Of a stretch of 64,000 nucleotides of DNA, positions 8,812 through 17,943 are shown one piece after another. Made by a program: the position numbers and the translations under genes. Numbering within the stretch: the first letter of the stretch is position 1; each line of letters begins with the position of its first letter. Source of the DNA: Chryseobacterium sp. BGARF1 (GTDB lineage Bacteria > Bacteroidota > Bacteroidia > Flavobacteriales > Weeksellaceae); NCBI RefSeq assembly GCF_001677955.1, contig NZ_LELA01000073.1, forward strand, positions 1-64,000, in the 5' to 3' direction. The notes beneath the pieces are model-generated. The model searched no databases and had not been told where the DNA came from. It saw only the letters and a list, made by a program, of their open reading frames with translations.

Positions 8812-11784
8812 ATGCCCACAAAAATCATTAGAAATTTTCAAATAGGAATTATACTTTCACTGATGTTGCTTATCACAAGTTCAATAGCATCTTATGTCAG
8901 CATTCAGAAACAGATGAAAAACCGGGAGAGCTTTATGAGAAGCAAGGAATCTATAATTTTTGTAAAAGATATCTTAAATTCTCTTCTGGATGCGGAGACT
9001 GGCCACCGGGGATACCAGCTTACCACTCAGGAAAGTTTTCTTGAACCTTTTAATACAAGTAAACTTAAATATAAATTGCTTGTCTCTAAAGCCGATAAAC
9101 TTAATATTACAGAAAAAAATCAGACAAACATACTTCAAAATTTGTTGCATACATCAGATGCTATGATGGAAGAACTTGTTTTGCTCATAGAGAAACATAG
9201 GAAAGGAAATTTAATTACTCCACAGGAACTTTTACAGAATAAGGCAGGGATGGATACCTGTCGCAGCTTGGTTCAGGATTTTGTAAAGAATGAGGAAGTT
9301 AAGCTAGCCATTACCAATACAGATTTGAATAGGTCTTCTATGTGGTCTGTATTATTCATTGTTTTTTCCGCTACAGCAGCCATTAGTGTGACCGCTTTCA
9401 TTTACGTACAAATGAGATCTGACATTAAACGTCGGGATGAGTTGGAAAAGGATTTGTCTTATGCAAAGCAGTTGCTTGAGGATACTAGTGAGGTCGCACA
9501 GGTAGGTGGATGGGAAGTTAATATGAAATCTGGTGAGCTGTTTTGGTCTCAGACTACAAGAGAAATTCACAAAGTAAATAGCAATTTCCGACCAAATTTT
9601 GAAAATGCCATCGGATTTTTCGAGGGAAAAAATGAGGAAAGAGTTAGATACTTGTTCGACAGGGCGGTAAAAGAAGGAACGGGCTTTGATGAGGAGCTTC
9701 AGCTTTTACGCAGTGATGGTATTACTGTATGGGTTAGGTTGAAGGGGATTCCCGAATTTGAAGAAGATGTCTGCCAGAGAATTTTTGGAATCATTCAGGA
9801 TATTGATTCTTACAAAAAGATGTTACTGGAAATTACAAAGAAGGAAGCGATGATGCAGTCGTTTGTTAAAGATGTTCCTGTTCCTTTGGCCATGCTTGAT
9901 AAAGACCTTAATTATATTGCTGTAAGCAGTAGCTGGAAGCAGGAATTTGGAATACATGATATAGATTTGATCGGGCATACCCTCTTTTCTACTGCCTATC
10001 CTAAGATTCAAGAAAACGGAATGGATATTTATCAGAATGCATTATCAGGAATTACCTATGTGAATAAAGATTTTATATTGGAAATGAAAGGCAGGAAAGA
10101 TATTCAACATTATAATCTCAAAGTTGGACCATGGTATTTAGATGAAAATCAGGTAGGAGGGGTCATTATATCAATACAGAATATCAGTGATGAGGTGAGG
10201 GTAAATGAAGAGCTTAAAAATGCGAAAGAGGCAGCTGACATGGCCAGCAGGGCAAAATCTGAATTTCTCGCTAATATGAGCCATGAAATCAGGACGCCAT
10301 TGAATGGAGTCATTGGATTCTCAGACCTTCTCCTGGGAACTCCTCTCAATGAAACGCAGGAACAATACCTAAAATATATCAATGATTCGGGAGAAAATTT
10401 GCTTCATATCATCAATGATATTCTCGATTTTTCTAAGATTGAATCAGGCAAAATGGAACTTTTGATCGAAGAAAGCAACCTGAATGAGATGTTGGATCAG
10501 GTTATTAATGTTATTCTTTACCAGTCTCAGAAGAAAAATATTGAGCTTCTTCTTAACGTGGAGCAGGGTCTTCCAGCTATGCTTTTTATTGATGAAGCAC
10601 GTTTAAAACAGATTTTGACCAATCTGCTGGGGAATGCTGTAAAATTTACAGTAATAGGCGAAATAGAGCTGAAAGTGGAAAAGTTGCAAATGGATCAGAA
10701 AAATATCGTCTTACGCTTCTCCGTCAGAGATACTGGAATAGGAATTCCAGCGGATAAACAAAAATACATTTTCGATGCATTTACTCAGGAAAACAGTTCC
10801 ATTAGTAAACGATATGGAGGTACTGGTCTGGGGCTTACGATATCGAACAATATCCTTGGTTACATGGGCACGAATCTCTCTTTAATCAGTGAACCTGAAA
10901 AAGGGTCTACTTTTTTCTTCGATATAGAAATTCCTTATTTGATGTCTGAACCAGACGATGAGATGGAGGTTGCTATTGAGAGGGCGTTGGTGGTCGATGA
11001 TAATGAAACGAACAGGATCATCCTTGAGCATATGCTTGCTCACAAAAATATCAGATCCACACTGGCTGCTAACGGAATGGAAGCCCTGGATATTTTGATG
11101 AAAGGCGAACGGTTTGATGTGATACTGATGGATTACCATATGCCCCTGATGTCTGGTGTAGAAACAATTGAGAAAATAAGAGAACTTTTCAAAGAGAGGA
11201 AAGAAATAACTCCATTTATTATACTTTCTTCTTCTTCGGAAGAAAAAGAGATTATTACGACCATTCGCGATAAAGACAATTCATATCTGCTTTTAAAACC
11301 GGTAAAATCAAACGATTTATTTAAAACCTTACGTAAAGCAGTTCACCGTAGCGTAGTTGACTTAACGCCAGTGCAGTCTGAAAAGGATTCGTATTCAATC
11401 TCTCAGGGATTGGAAATTCTACTGGTTGATGATAATCCCATCAATATGGTTCTCAATAAAAGAGTGATGGAGTCAATTGCTCCCAATGCGGTTTTAACGG
11501 AAGCAGTCAATGGAATGCAGGCATTAGAAGCATGTCAGAAAAAATATTTTTCCATTATACTGATGGATGTGCAGATGCCGGTAATGAATGGTATCGAAGC
11601 AACACAACAAATTAGGATGCTTTCAGGTTATGATAAAGTTCCTATCATTGGTGTGACGGCAGGTAATGTAAAAGGTGAAAGAGAAAAATGTCTAGAATCG
11701 GGAATGGCTGATTTCCTTCCAAAACCTTTCAAAAAAGTAGATCTTCAGGAAATATTACAAAAATACATTAGTACTGATAATTAG
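8812..11784 (+). CDS. hybrid sensor histidine kinase with CHASE3, PAS and two receiver domains
   Basis: A 990-residue membrane kinase. Transmembrane segments lie at about 11-31 and 178-198 and enclose a CHASE3-type sensor domain (about 38-175, with LLDAETGHRGYQLT). Two PAS-like domains follow (about 222-335 and 345-460). HisKA has phospho-His491 in SHEIRTPLNGVIGFSDLL; HATPase_c has RDTGIGIP and GGTGLGLTI. Two receiver domains end the protein: Asp774 (LMDYHMPLMSG) and Asp919 (LMDVQMPVMNG). No Hpt domain is fused, but a short Hpt-like frame follows 73 bases downstream. Output would need a separate phosphotransfer protein and regulator. It lies between IS relics, which hints at acquisition or rearrangement. 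Confidence 0.92.
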   Translation: MPTKIIRNFQIGIILSLMLLITSSIASYVSIQKQMKNRESFMRSKESIIFVKDILNSLLDAETGHRGYQLTTQESFLEPFNTSKLKYKLLVSKADKLNITEKNQTNILQNLLHTSDAMMEELVLLIEKHRKGNLITPQELLQNKAGMDTCRSLVQDFVKNEEVKLAITNTDLNRSSMWSVLFIVFSATAAISVTAFIYVQMRSDIKRRDELEKDLSYAKQLLEDTSEVAQVGGWEVNMKSGELFWSQTTREIHKVNSNFRPNFENAIGFFEGKNEERVRYLFDRAVKEGTGFDEELQLLRSDGITVWVRLKGIPEFEEDVCQRIFGIIQDIDSYKKMLLEITKKEAMMQSFVKDVPVPLAMLDKDLNYIAVSSSWKQEFGIHDIDLIGHTLFSTAYPKIQENGMDIYQNALSGITYVNKDFILEMKGRKDIQHYNLKVGPWYLDENQVGGVIISIQNISDEVRVNEELKNAKEAADMASRAKSEFLANMSHEIRTPLNGVIGFSDLLLGTPLNETQEQYLKYINDSGENLLHIINDILDFSKIESGKMELLIEESNLNEMLDQVINVILYQSQKKNIELLLNVEQGLPAMLFIDEARLKQILTNLLGNAVKFTVIGEIELKVEKLQMDQKNIVLRFSVRDTGIGIPADKQKYIFDAFTQENSSISKRYGGTGLGLTISNNILGYMGTNLSLISEPEKGSTFFFDIEIPYLMSEPDDEMEVAIERALVVDDNETNRIILEHMLAHKNIRSTLAANGMEALDILMKGERFDVILMDYHMPLMSGVETIEKIRELFKERKEITPFIILSSSSEEKEIITTIRDKDNSYLLLKPVKSNDLFKTLRKAVHRSVVDLTPVQSEKDSYSISQGLEILLVDDNPINMVLNKRVMESIAPNAVLTEAVNGMQALEACQKKYFSIILMDVQMPVMNGIEATQQIRMLSGYDKVPIIGVTAGNVKGEREKCLESGMADFLPKPFKKVDLQEILQKYISTDN

Positions 11785-11857
11785 TAATAAAAATATAACT
11801 CATGTTCTTGATCGGAGGATACTCTTATCAGAAATAGACATCAAACTGTATATTAAT

Positions 11858-11983
11858 ATGGATAGGCTGAAAGAACAAACAGGAGATGATCCTGATTTCG
11901 AGAACGTTTTTCTTGGAATTGTCATTCAGAAACTTTTTAGTGCAGAAAAAAATGTAAAAAAAATGTCAGATTACATTTTTTAG
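11858..11983 (+). CDS. small Hpt-like fragment, 41 residues
   Basis: A short frame downstream of the hybrid kinase encodes MDRLKEQTGDDPDFENVFLG and then a basic helix. The opening resembles the start of Hpt phosphotransfer domains (a 'Leu-Lys-Glu ... Gly-Asp-Asp ... Phe' helix), but it stops before the region that would carry the phospho-His. Upstream codons (EIDIKLYIN) continue the resemblance in the same frame without a better start. It is either a decayed Hpt gene or a coincidence. No clear ribosome site is visible. Confidence 0.3.
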   Translation: MDRLKEQTGDDPDFENVFLGIVIQKLFSAEKNVKKMSDYIF

Positions 11984-12024
11984 GAAATAAGAAGAGAAGC
12001 GCTTAATCCAATACCAGAAACAAA

Positions 12025-12050
12025 AAAATCCCAACTCTAGTTGGGATTTT
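12025..12050. terminator. bidirectional terminator
   Basis: An 11-bp perfect stem AAAATCCCAAC / GTTGGGATTTT with a TCTA loop has A/T runs on both sides. It lies between the hybrid kinase (plus) and the convergent DUF4236 gene (minus). Confidence 0.7.
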
Positions 12051-12166
12051 ATAATGCTTATCATTTAATATAGGCTAAGACCATTTTTTCAAATTTGGGA
12101 TTTTATGTCAAAATATTTAAAACTACAAAGTGAATGTACCTAATAATTAGAGTTATAAAATCCCAA
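12041..12166. repeat. three copies of TTGGGATTTTAT
   Basis: TTGGGATTTTAT occurs at 12041-12052 and 12095-12106 on the plus strand and at 12155-12166 on the minus strand. The outer pair extends to a 14-bp perfect inverted repeat (TTGGGATTTTATAA). The first copy shares bases with the terminator stem. Function unknown. Confidence 0.5.
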
Positions 12167-12174
12167 AAGTTTTT

Positions 12175-13311
12175 TTAATTCATCCTATCAATTACCCGAC
12201 ATAAATTTTTATATTCCTGAAATGCATCACCGAACTCTTTGGTAAATTCAAAATTGCTTATTTGATATTCTTCATTCACGCCTGTGGATGTCGATAAATG
12301 TATTCTGCCGTATTGAACTACAGGTATCTGATAATTATTTTTAAACCTCTTATCGGGTGTGCCATTTTTATTAACCTTTGCCCATGTTTTTCTGATAACT
12401 TTAGAGTCTCTTGGAACCGAAGATGTTTCGGTGAAGCTGACAGAAGTAGTCATCAGGTTGAGTTCATCGAGTCCAATGATTGCAAATTTTTGATTATTGG
12501 TATACATTATTACAAAAGTCGGGTAGAAGTAAAGATCTGCTCCATTTATGTTTTGGAAATATAGTGCTTCATAGTTAGATTTTATAATGGAAAGAGATTT
12601 TAAACCTATCTTAGTTTCTCTTCTGTTTACCAATGTGCTGGCATTAGATCTTGCTGCTACACGATTTTGAAAATGCGCACCTGTAATGTCCCAAATGCGA
12701 TGTGATGTACTTAAGTTTTTAAATGCATTATAAAAACGTTCGTACTTTCTTTTTGTTGGATCATCAAATTGTACATCAATATTAATTGCAGAATTGTCAA
12801 TAACAATTTTTGTTTCAATGATGGCCTCTTTTTGAGCATTAATATCTTGATTGATTGTTTGAACAACCTTTTTATTTATAAAGCCGTAAATCAATATATA
12901 GCTAGCGATTTTTTTTGTTTTAGAAAACGATAGAGCTTTTTTTATTTTCTTTAAATCTCTCTCTAACTCAATTTTTTGCCGTTGTGCTACCAAAATAGAT
13001 TCTTTAATTCCTGACATACCCTGCGAGGTAATTTCGTGTACATCTGCACTGAAAATATTATCAGAAAGATTTCGATGATAATCAGGAACAAAAAGCGGTT
13101 GACTTTGAGGTTGTGGAGATCGCGATGATGAAGATCCTGAAATTTGATATGAATTTGAAAAACCCAGAACGTTCGTGTTTAATCTAGTGCCTGAAGAACT
13201 GAAATTTACACTAGCTCCCTTTACTCCAATGCTTGTTGAGATACCTCTTTTGCTGAAATTTAGATGTACACCTGGGACAATTTTAATTCTTTTTCTATAT
13301 GACCAAGCCAT
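12175..13311 (-). CDS. DUF4236 domain-containing protein
   Basis: A 378-residue protein. Residues 1-52 match the DUF4236 pattern: MAWSYRKRIKIVPGVHLNFS, then GISTSIGVKGASVNFSSSG. That domain is of unknown function and usually sits at the N-terminus of proteins with variable C-terminal parts. The rest has a Ser/Pro-rich linker, a predicted helical hairpin with a short hydrophobic piece (about 135-150), and a C-terminal alpha/beta region with no recognised motif. It has no signal peptide. It lies alone, convergent with the hybrid kinase and inside the IS-flanked block. Confidence 0.75.
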   Translation of the reverse strand: MAWSYRKRIKIVPGVHLNFSKRGISTSIGVKGASVNFSSSGTRLNTNVLGFSNSYQISGSSSSRSPQPQSQPLFVPDYHRNLSDNIFSADVHEITSQGMSGIKESILVAQRQKIELERDLKKIKKALSFSKTKKIASYILIYGFINKKVVQTINQDINAQKEAIIETKIVIDNSAINIDVQFDDPTKRKYERFYNAFKNLSTSHRIWDITGAHFQNRVAARSNASTLVNRRETKIGLKSLSIIKSNYEALYFQNINGADLYFYPTFVIMYTNNQKFAIIGLDELNLMTTSVSFTETSSVPRDSKVIRKTWAKVNKNGTPDKRFKNNYQIPVVQYGRIHLSTSTGVNEEYQISNFEFTKEFGDAFQEYKNLCRVIDRMN

Positions 13312-13406
13312 GGTGATAATTTTTTAATTATTATTAGTACAAATCTAAATCAACATTGATAGAAATTTTTATGGGAAACCGTAATTAAAGTTTAATTATT
13401 AGCTTC

Positions 13407-13514
13407 TTATATTCCCTGTTTACGTGCGAGCTCCGAGATATTAGTTTGCTCATTGCTTAGTTGAATGGCTTTGGTTTTAAAAGCAGGGTCGTAAATTTTT
13501 TGGTCTCGTTTCAT
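13407..13514 (-). pseudogene. truncated IS3-family orfA (transposase helix-turn-helix subunit)
   Basis: Thirty-five codons read MKRDQKIYDPAFKTKAIQLS followed by NEQTNISELARKQGI and a stop. This is the N-terminal half of the helix-turn-helix of IS3 OrfA proteins (basic start, YDPAFK, a helix with ELA). A full orfA is about 90-110 codons, so the recognition helix and leucine zipper are gone. It cannot support transposition. Confidence 0.7.
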
Positions 13515-13567
13515 AAGTTAAAATTAAGGTTTTATGCTTAACTTCTACTGGACGCTAAATTAGTACA
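13407..13567 (-). mobile_element. 5' end remnant of an IS3-like element
   Basis: Read on the minus strand, the remnant begins with TGTACTAATTTAGCG at 13567, followed by TCCAGTAGAAGTTAAGC. That core is 16/17 identical to the inward end of the IS copy at bases 1-88, which fits left and right inverted repeats of one element type. It then enters the beginning of an orfA transposase gene, which stops after 35 codons. Confidence 0.65.
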
Positions 13568-13638
13568 TCCAAACTCTGTAAACACCAATTTTTGCAGAGT
13601 TTTTAGTATTAAATAAAATCAAATTTCATCAATAATGC

Positions 13639-14760
13639 TTATTTAAGACAGTGACGCCTATTCCAAAATAATTGGTTGGGCCATCTTTTTTCCATCTTGT
13701 AATAGATGTAATGATGATATTCATAATGAGACCAAATATTTTCTGCAATACGATTGTATTCTGCTATAAATGCATTTTTAATGCTTCCTGACAAGGTATG
13801 AACGACATTCGATTTAATGATCAATTTTGAGTATTGAGCAGCCATTGCTAAAGCATTAAACATTCCTTGAGAGGATAACGGATCAAAGGTCAAGCATGCA
13901 TCTCCAATTGCTATCCAATTCGATTGTATTGGAAATTTTAGATAGGACGAATGTGATGCTTTTGTACCTAAAAATTCATAATCTAATATTTCTTCTTTTA
14001 TGTCTAAAATTTTAATTAAATCTTTTTCGGCTAAAAAATAATTTTTAAAAAATTCTCCATCTTTTGTCAACTTTTTATCACATAAATCGGAATCTGTAAA
14101 GAAGCTGATCAAATGTTTATTATTAGGTAGTTTGGCAATATACCACCATCCATTTTCAACAGTATAGATCGTAGAAAGTTCTTTTAGAGTTGGAATGTGT
14201 ATATTTCCGTGAATCCCAATAAGTTGATCTTTTTTGAGAGACTTAATGTTCATTTTTTGAGCCATCAAACTTCTACGTCCTGAAGCATCTATGATAAATT
14301 TAGCGTGATAATTATTTTCAAAACCCTCCTTTGTCTTTGTGATCAAAGCCCATTGTTGAGACTCTTCTACAACACTAATGATATTTTCTCTAATGATCTT
14401 AATACCTCGCTCGCTTGTTATTTTTTGTAATTCATTTACAAAATTATTCTTATCGATAGACCAGCCGTGACCTTCAGGATTCTGTATGCTATCTTGCATG
14501 ATAGGATGAGGGGTTCCCCAATATGACTGCATACCAATGGTAGGTTTGCCAACCAATGGGTCTTGCATTATTACATCAATATCAATTCCTAATTCACTAA
14601 AAATACGTCTACTGGATGCAATTAAAGTTTCCCCATGTAAAACATTGGTGTTCTCTGGTTTTTCAATGACTAAAATTTTGTAAAACAAATGGAGGTGCAT
14701 AGCAGCGATACAGCCTGCTATGCCTCCTCCAATAATTATAATTTCGAAATCGTTATTCAT
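13639..14760 (-). CDS. LodB-like FAD-dependent oxidoreductase (CTQ maturation)
   Basis: A 373-residue flavoprotein. An N-terminal Rossmann motif IIIIGGGIAG (about 7-16) binds the FAD ADP moiety, HGETL is near residue 42, and the second FAD contact GDACLTFDPLSSQGM lies near 290-306. The pattern is that of the tryptophan-halogenase/geranylgeranyl-reductase group, to which LodB belongs. LodB proteins are encoded next to LodA-type oxidases and are needed to form their cysteine tryptophylquinone cofactor. Here it starts 2 bases after the LodA-like gene and is surely cotranscribed. The role as maturase is inferred from this neighbour, since the fold alone would also fit a halogenase-like enzyme. 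No signal peptide is seen. Confidence 0.78.
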   Translation of the reverse strand: MNNDFEIIIIGGGIAGCIAAMHLHLFYKILVIEKPENTNVLHGETLIASSRRIFSELGIDIDVIMQDPLVGKPTIGMQSYWGTPHPIMQDSIQNPEGHGWSIDKNNFVNELQKITSERGIKIIRENIISVVEESQQWALITKTKEGFENNYHAKFIIDASGRRSLMAQKMNIKSLKKDQLIGIHGNIHIPTLKELSTIYTVENGWWYIAKLPNNKHLISFFTDSDLCDKKLTKDGEFFKNYFLAEKDLIKILDIKEEILDYEFLGTKASHSSYLKFPIQSNWIAIGDACLTFDPLSSQGMFNALAMAAQYSKLIIKSNVVHTLSGSIKNAFIAEYNRIAENIWSHYEYHHYIYYKMEKRWPNQLFWNRRHCLK

Positions 14761-14762
14761 TA

Positions 14763-17700
14763 TTAAGAATTAAAACGTCTTCTAAATCTTTCATGAATAG
14801 TTACTATTTTTTGATTTGGTTTAACATATTCTATTTGTAAATCTTTATTTGTTTCTTGAACTTTTGACAGTAGGTTTTCTAATTCTTCTGAGTTATTTAA
14901 TATATGCTCCGCTTCTTTTTTTACATCTTCGTCAATTTGTAATTGAGAAGAATTTAATACATTATCTGATATTATTTCCATTACCTTATCTTTTGCGACA
15001 TTATCTATCAGCTTTTGTCTGGTCTCTTTTAAAATGATATTTATAATTTTAGTGTATGAGCTAGTTAAAGCAACTTGTACCGTATCTGGAACTTTAGGGT
15101 TATCGTTATTCGTAATTGTTTCGTCTAATTTCATAGGTAGCACTGTGCCTACAGCATCAAAATGAGTAACCATTTTATTGATAATTTCTTGGTATGGAGA
15201 ATAAATGGTAGGGTTACCCGGTAAATCTTCTAGCCACTCAAAACGTTGATTAAATATTTCTAATTGCTCTTCTGGATTTCCTTGTTTTTCTTGTAAAGCT
15301 TTAAATTGTTTGTAAGTAATAATTTCATTAGGCACTCGTGCTGGCCAAAATGTTGGAATATAAGAGTCGTATGAACTGTCGTATCCATCTTTACACGAGG
15401 CCGTATCTGTTTGCCAAGGAATAGCCATCCAACGTGTAATATTACCTGCAACTTGAAATTCGAAAGGATTAACTATTTTATTAAGTAACGTTTGATCTAT
15501 AAAAGGACCGTAATCAAGGTTGTCTTTAATAAGATGATCTTTATCAAAATTAAATCTGAAAGGAGAATCATACATAGTAGATATTCTTACCGGCCATGTC
15601 ATTTCGCAACCCGGATGAAAGGCATCTGCTAAACAAAAATCTAAAGCAGCTCTGGTAAGTAGGTCAGCTTGCTCCTCTACAGGATATTCATCTAAAGGTT
15701 TAGGACTAATATAATTGGTTTTATATTTATCCCAATCATCAATAAAATTACCGTCTACCCATTGCTGCAACATTTTGATTTGCAAATCTGTCAATGTACT
15801 ATGTTGTCTAGGGCTTCCGTTTCCTTTTATTTCCATAGCATCTCCATATAACCAAGGCCATAAAGCTGGAGATTGAGAACCAGGGAGATCAAACCGCCTA
15901 AACTGATTAAACATTTGTCTTCTGAATTCTAAGTTATTCATAGTTCCATCCCTTAATTTTTCAATCCATATATTTTCATTGAAATTATAAGCTCCATTGA
16001 ACCCAAAAGTGGTTAAAAAACCTTTGTTTACCCACTGTAGCTCTGTCATTCTCTTAAATATAGGAAATATATCATAAGAGAATGAAGGGCTAAGTGGAGA
16101 AGGCAAATTAAGTTCTCTTACAGATAGATCTCTCATTAGATCCCACATTGTTCTTACCGATTGTTGTACAGGAGCATAATCTGGAGGTGCACAAATTACC
16201 CAAGCAGGTTTTACATTGATTTCCTTATTATTGAATTTTACAATTGCTGTTACTGGTCCATCAGAAGTGTCATCATACCAGCCATCATTATTTGCAAAAT
16301 CTAAAGCAATTTCATTTTTAACACTTTTGGATATACCTTTACCTCCAAGTACATGTAATCTTTTAGAATTTGATGAATTTTTATCAAAAAACATTTCTCC
16401 AAGATAAACTTCTGTGTTTCTTAAAAATTTCCCTTTAAATTTTGCTGATTTGTTAATCGATTTGCTATTTATATTTTTTACCCCTCCATCAATAACGAGG
16501 CTCATACGATCTAGGATCTCTGAATTTCTTTTAAATGAATATTTATATTCATCTTCATTGGCTTCCGGAATATCTAATGCAAGATTAAATTGATACCAAG
16601 CTGCTTTTTGATTGGCCAAATGGCACGACCAATCAATTTCAACTTTGTCTTTAATATCAGGGTGGGTAAGTTCTTTTACAACTTCACCTTTAATATTCAG
16701 ACCATATATTCTAAATTCTGCTGCTTGTCTTTTAATTTTGCCTTCTCTATCCCTATAAAAAGAAAGATCATTTGACATGATGGGCTCTGGAACTTGTGGC
16801 CCTATATAGTACTCATCACTATTTCCTACACGCATAATGCCTATTGAAGGATATATTGCAGCACTCACAATTTCGTGGTCAACTATTTTTTCATCTTTAT
16901 TTTGTGCATGAAAAGGGCAAATTTCTCCTTTTGGTTCTCTGAACTCTAAAGCATTAGCACTGTATCTCGTTTCTGCACCATATTTGTAAACATCTCTTCT
17001 TGCTTCAGCAATGCTACCCAGAGGTTGATTCAATGAATTTATACGCCAGCAATTAAAATTAATATGATCACCAAGTTCTTTCACTCCGATCAGATTCAAA
17101 TCTTGTTTGGGAAGGTTTAATCTCCCAATTTCAATAAAACTTTCATCCCATTTTAATTGTAGATCATCTGCTATTTTTTCATCAATCTCTTTGATCTGTC
17201 CTTCAAGAATAAATTGATAAGAATCATTAGATAATTTTTGCTGTAAATCTTTAGCGAGATAATCTTTCTGCTTCATAATAACAGGGAAACTTTCTTCAAC
17301 TGCTGGTTTAAGCCGTAGTTTTATCATATGTTTTTCACCTAATCGGAATGGGATGATAGGGTAGTATGCAGTAGTTAAACAACTGTCTTCGTATTTTTCC
17401 ATTTGGTCTAAAATACGTTTCAATTCTTTGTTTTCTCTATAATATTCATTTAATTGATTGATATCACCAGAAGAGGATATTTGAGTGAATTCTACCATTT
17501 GTTGTGCATTTTGAGCAAAAAACACATCAATATTTTGAAATATAAAATCTGTATTTGGTCCATCAAATCCTTCAGCATTATTCGGTAAATCAAAGATCTT
17601 TAAACCCAAACCAATGGTAGACTTTACATCTGTTTTTTTAGGAGCTGTATCACTTGAAAAACGCAGTACACACTTGAAATTATCTTTAATTCCAAAGAAA

Positions 17701-17882
17701 CCAAGATCACCTACTAATTTTTCAATCGGTAAGTTATTGGTTAAACTTAATTCACCATGTACAACACCATGTTGTTTTCTGAATACGGCTCTTGGTGCTG
17801 GTTTTGCACCATTTTCTATCATAACTTTTTGGTACGTATCTATGAACTGAGCTTTAAGATCGGATATGTATTTTTTTTCCAT
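14763..17882 (-). CDS. catalase-like/LodA-like fusion: quinoprotein oxidase
   Basis: 1039 residues. Residues about 25-315 resemble catalase-family haem proteins: HGVVHGEL (38-45) near the distal side and R295-x3-Y299-x6-R306, the spacing of the catalase proximal Tyr/Arg signature. By my alignment the distal His position is Phe34. Residues about 335-1039 resemble LodA/GoxA oxidases: IYPSIGIMRVGNS (344-355), WVICAPPDYAP, LPGSQSPALWPW, FHPGCEMTWP and IPWQTDTASC. Cys759 and Trp823 are candidates for the cysteine tryptophylquinone pair; 64 residues apart, they match the LodA pair (about 65). LodA-type enzymes oxidatively deaminate amino acids or amines and release H2O2. Classical LodA is about 700 residues, so the N-terminal extension accounts for the extra length. 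No signal peptide or T9SS domain is seen. Substrate unknown. Confidence 0.8.
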   Translation of the reverse strand: MEKKYISDLKAQFIDTYQKVMIENGAKPAPRAVFRKQHGVVHGELSLTNNLPIEKLVGDLGFFGIKDNFKCVLRFSSDTAPKKTDVKSTIGLGLKIFDLPNNAEGFDGPNTDFIFQNIDVFFAQNAQQMVEFTQISSSGDINQLNEYYRENKELKRILDQMEKYEDSCLTTAYYPIIPFRLGEKHMIKLRLKPAVEESFPVIMKQKDYLAKDLQQKLSNDSYQFILEGQIKEIDEKIADDLQLKWDESFIEIGRLNLPKQDLNLIGVKELGDHINFNCWRINSLNQPLGSIAEARRDVYKYGAETRYSANALEFREPKGEICPFHAQNKDEKIVDHEIVSAAIYPSIGIMRVGNSDEYYIGPQVPEPIMSNDLSFYRDREGKIKRQAAEFRIYGLNIKGEVVKELTHPDIKDKVEIDWSCHLANQKAAWYQFNLALDIPEANEDEYKYSFKRNSEILDRMSLVIDGGVKNINSKSINKSAKFKGKFLRNTEVYLGEMFFDKNSSNSKRLHVLGGKGISKSVKNEIALDFANNDGWYDDTSDGPVTAIVKFNNKEINVKPAWVICAPPDYAPVQQSVRTMWDLMRDLSVRELNLPSPLSPSFSYDIFPIFKRMTELQWVNKGFLTTFGFNGAYNFNENIWIEKLRDGTMNNLEFRRQMFNQFRRFDLPGSQSPALWPWLYGDAMEIKGNGSPRQHSTLTDLQIKMLQQWVDGNFIDDWDKYKTNYISPKPLDEYPVEEQADLLTRAALDFCLADAFHPGCEMTWPVRISTMYDSPFRFNFDKDHLIKDNLDYGPFIDQTLLNKIVNPFEFQVAGNITRWMAIPWQTDTASCKDGYDSSYDSYIPTFWPARVPNEIITYKQFKALQEKQGNPEEQLEIFNQRFEWLEDLPGNPTIYSPYQEIINKMVTHFDAVGTVLPMKLDETITNNDNPKVPDTVQVALTSSYTKIINIILKETRQKLIDNVAKDKVMEIISDNVLNSSQLQIDEDVKKEAEHILNNSEELENLLSKVQETNKDLQIEYVKPNQKIVTIHERFRRRFNS

Positions 17883-17943
17883 TTTTTTAGTTTTAATTAA
17901 TTTGTTATTTAACTCACAATGGTTTTTGTAGAGCTACTTTTGT

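Noticed and set aside
12025..12166. A CRISPR-like array from the repeated TTGGGATTTTAT words
   Set aside because: Only three short copies, one inverted, with irregular spacing and no cas genes in the window.
13639..14760. A stand-alone tryptophan halogenase
   Set aside because: The tight coupling to a LodA-like gene favours a LodB-type maturation flavoprotein.
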